NCBI GenBank assembly: GCA_004552595.1
Contig: SFNX01000021.1
Coordinates: forward strand, 1-38,429
Direction: 5' to 3'
From: Lachnospiraceae bacterium
GTDB lineage: Bacteria; Bacillota; Clostridia; Lachnospirales; Lachnospiraceae
DNA length: 38,429 bases
Shown here: positions 36,810 through 38,429 of the stretch, piece after piece
Layout: every line of letters starts with the position of its first letter
Position numbering within the stretch: the first letter of the stretch is position 1
Notes under the pieces: generated by a model
Databases searched by the model: none
Told to the model about the DNA's origin: nothing
Seen by the model: only the letters and a program-made list of their open reading frames with translations
Program-made: the position numbers and the translations under genes

Positions 36810-37778
36810 TTATTTTTCTTGAAGCAAAATATATTTTATCTCTTTATTTAGTAAATTTGTATTTTGAATTGCTGTTTTTATCTGTTTAATCATATTTTTT
36901 TCATTAGAAACAAAAAGGAAAAAATACCTTTGTTCTTCTAAAAGATTTAAGAAATAATAATTTATACCTTCTTGATAAGAATTTAAGGATGTCATTGCAT
37001 AAATAAAATGTTCAATTGTTCTATGAAGTACATTATTGACGTCTTGATTATTACTATTTAAAACTATTTTATCAACTGCATATTCATTAGCAGTTGATAA
37101 TCCGTACTTTAAATATTGTCTTCCCCCTTTTTGTAATACTTCTTTTTTTATTAAATCAGTAATTATTAAATTATCAAAAAGAAAATTTGAAAGATATTGC
37201 AAGTCTCTAAAAGAAATAAAGGAATCCCATGTTACAGAAATATTTGTTTTTTTATCTGTTATTGGAAATGATTCTGATAATTTTGTAAAATCATTCCAAT
37301 TTGTAAAATTGTTTTTCTTTACAACTTTTAGAAAAATTTTTATAAAAATGAATTTTTCTATTTGCTCGTTATATTGTTTATATAATTCAAACAATTCTTG
37401 GTTATTGTAATTAGTTATAACTTTTAACTCATTATTTAATTTTTCCATATCTTCTATATATCGTATGGCTAATTTTTCTTTTTCAAGTATTATTCTTTCT
37501 TTTTTAGTTTCCAAATTTTCTTTGTTTTTTTCTACATGTTCAACAATTAATAAAAGTAATGTTATACCACTAAAGGTACTACTCACGATTCCTGAAACTA
37601 AAAAACTAAAAGTATCCCAATCCGCATTATCCGAAGCAATAAAATCCCAAAAATGTAAAAAATCTTTTAATCTCATACCTCCAAATTTATATATATAAAA
37701 TATAAAAGCGAGTATACTAGATGATATAAAAAAAATTATAAATAAATATATTAAGAATTTTAGTTTATTAAACTTCAT
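36810..37778 (-). CDS. two-TM coiled-coil protein, AbiC-like layout
   Basis: A 322-residue very AT-rich gene product. Two N-terminal membrane helices are FLIYLFIIFFISSSILAFIF and VSGIVSSTFSGITLLLLIV, separated by about 50 residues. Then follow a charged coiled coil (VEKNKENLETKKERIILEKE) and a helical cytoplasmic domain (WDSFISFRDLQYLSNFLFDN, HRTIEHFIYAMTSLNSYQEG). The order resembles 'putative phage abortive infection' (AbiC-like) proteins. It is 18 bases downstream of a phosphoribosyltransferase-like gene, with which it is probably cotranscribed. A defence role is an inference. Confidence 0.6.
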   Translation of the reverse strand: MKFNKLKFLIYLFIIFFISSSILAFIFYIYKFGGMRLKDFLHFWDFIASDNADWDTFSFLVSGIVSSTFSGITLLLLIVEHVEKNKENLETKKERIILEKEKLAIRYIEDMEKLNNELKVITNYNNQELFELYKQYNEQIEKFIFIKIFLKVVKKNNFTNWNDFTKLSESFPITDKKTNISVTWDSFISFRDLQYLSNFLFDNLIITDLIKKEVLQKGGRQYLKYGLSTANEYAVDKIVLNSNNQDVNNVLHRTIEHFIYAMTSLNSYQEGINYYFLNLLEEQRYFFLFVSNEKNMIKQIKTAIQNTNLLNKEIKYILLQEK

Positions 37779-37796
37779 TAGGATTCCTCATCTATA

Positions 37797-38312
37797 TTAA
37801 GAAAGTTTTTTATCTTCTATATATTTTTTGTTATAAAAGTTTTTTAGATTTTCTAAAGTTAGTTGTCCATTTTCAATATATGATATAACTTGATCTGCTT
37901 TTTTCTTATCGTAATGAATAGTTAATCCCCAAAACAAACCAATTATTCTAGCATGTGGAAATTTTTCTAATAGCAATTCTTTCATTACCTTATAATGTGA
38001 ACCACAAGTAAAAACATCATCAACAATATAAATTGTTTCATTATTATAAATAAATGATGATTTTAATTCAGTATTACTTTTTAATGTTGGAATATCACGC
38101 GGACCATTATGATGAGAAGATAATATTGTTTCTTTAGCTGAAAAAATATCTTGTACTGTAATATTAGGGTTTGTATGAGACGCTAATGAACAGCTTATAT
38201 ATAATCTAGAATCATATAAATCATCGTCACGAGATTTTGAAGTCACAGCAGGAACAATAAATGAATTTGAATCAAATGGGAATTCATTTAAAATATCTCC
38301 AAAATATTTCAT
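37797..38312 (-). CDS. phosphoribosyltransferase-like protein
   Basis: A 171-residue protein. ETIYIVDDVFTCGSHYKVMK is a good PRPP-binding loop (hydrophobic strand, DD, then T/S-rich turn), near residue 95, as in type I PRTases and ComF. FVPAVTSK near residue 20 and a core like IIGLFWGLTI fit the same fold. It is shorter than housekeeping PRTases and very AT-rich. GGGGGG precedes the ATG. Paired with the membrane coiled-coil gene, it could be a sensor or nucleotide-processing partner. Confidence 0.7.
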   Translation of the reverse strand: MKYFGDILNEFPFDSNSFIVPAVTSKSRDDDLYDSRLYISCSLASHTNPNITVQDIFSAKETILSSHHNGPRDIPTLKSNTELKSSFIYNNETIYIVDDVFTCGSHYKVMKELLLEKFPHARIIGLFWGLTIHYDKKKADQVISYIENGQLTLENLKNFYNKKYIEDKKLS

Positions 38313-38429
38313 TGCCCCCCTTTTGAATTGCGAGTTATAATCAAAAGTTGTGGATTGGCTAAAATAGCCTAAGATAGAAAAAGAGGTTTGAATCGGATAA
38401 AATGTTTTTACCGCAAAACAACAAACCGA
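38313..38429 (-). promoter_or_regulatory. upstream region of the PRTase/membrane module
   Basis: Minus strand: a short hairpin GGCTA-TTT-TAGCC (around 38355-38370), a TTGATT and ATAACT-like element, then AAAAGGGGGG directly before the start codon. No coding frame is evident to the window end. Confidence 0.35.

Noticed and set aside
1..38429. tRNA, rRNA, or insertion sequence with transposase
   Set aside because: No cloverleaf, rRNA segment, transposase motif or terminal inverted repeats with target duplications were seen on either strand.

Overview
ORGANISM AND REPLICON. The window is AT-rich bacterial DNA with small, densely packed genes in short operons. Gene content (several flavodoxins, half-size EamA transporter, SEC-C protein, BRO-N remnant, integron-type attC sites) fits an anaerobic gut or rumen spirochaete of the Treponema type. 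That is an inference from style; no rRNA or other taxonomic marker is present. A complete plasmid/chromid-type replication and partition locus lies at 24.7-28.6 kb: ParA, a ribbon-helix-helix partner, a RepA-type initiator, iterons, DnaA boxes and a centromere-like repeat field. The window is therefore best read as part of a large plasmid or secondary chromosome, or less likely an integrated one.

LAYOUT. 0-3.6 kb: a visibly GC-richer redox operon (flavodoxin, aldo/keto reductase, exported flavodoxin, SnoaL-like protein, acetyltransferase) cut off inside a cupin gene. 3.6-5.2 kb: a type III restriction fragment and two well-formed integron attC sites bracketing one gene cassette. 5.2-18.6 kb: a mosaic of small accessory genes and many broken ones. 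It includes a flavodoxin separated from its signal peptide by an 11-bp tandem duplication, and a PNPOx-like/SirTM/zinc-macrodomain operon opposite an Rrf2 regulator. 18.7-20.25 kb: an AT-rich, mostly non-coding region with a double-HTH protein and a Cas12a-type crRNA-like gene. 20.2-25.5 kb: a run of minus-strand enzymes (MIF-like, cupin epimerase, 2H phosphoesterase, Pth2, MazG, Nudix, YjbR-like, DUF2087, ArfB). 24.7-29.0 kb: the replication origin with two repeat families. 29.0-32.2 kb: an ADP-ribose-related cluster (macrodomain-regulator, vWA, ADP-ribosylglycohydrolase, YunG-like). 32.2-36.7 kb: a Bpt-Aat N-degron transferase fusion, an isoprenylcysteine methyltransferase-like protein, YccF, SEC-C and Nudix genes. 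36.8-38.3 kb: a very AT-rich two-gene module (2-TM coiled-coil protein with AbiC-like layout plus a phosphoribosyltransferase-like protein).

MOST INTERESTING SYSTEM. On the minus strand at 19.6-19.95 kb a sigma70-type promoter would start transcription at a 20-nt sequence with the canonical Cas12a (type V-A) crRNA handle. The first 13 nt of its 'spacer' match a site 245 bp upstream, in exact register and preceded by a TTTA PAM. That site sits between the -35 and -10 of another predicted promoter. A second, degenerate handle follows. No cas gene is in the window. The layout (targeted promoter, short interval, crRNA-like gene with limited seed complementarity) is that of CreTA/CreR-type modules, in which CRISPR effectors repress a promoter without cutting it. 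Here it would be Cas12a-dependent and carried near a plasmid-type origin. This is inferred from sequence only.
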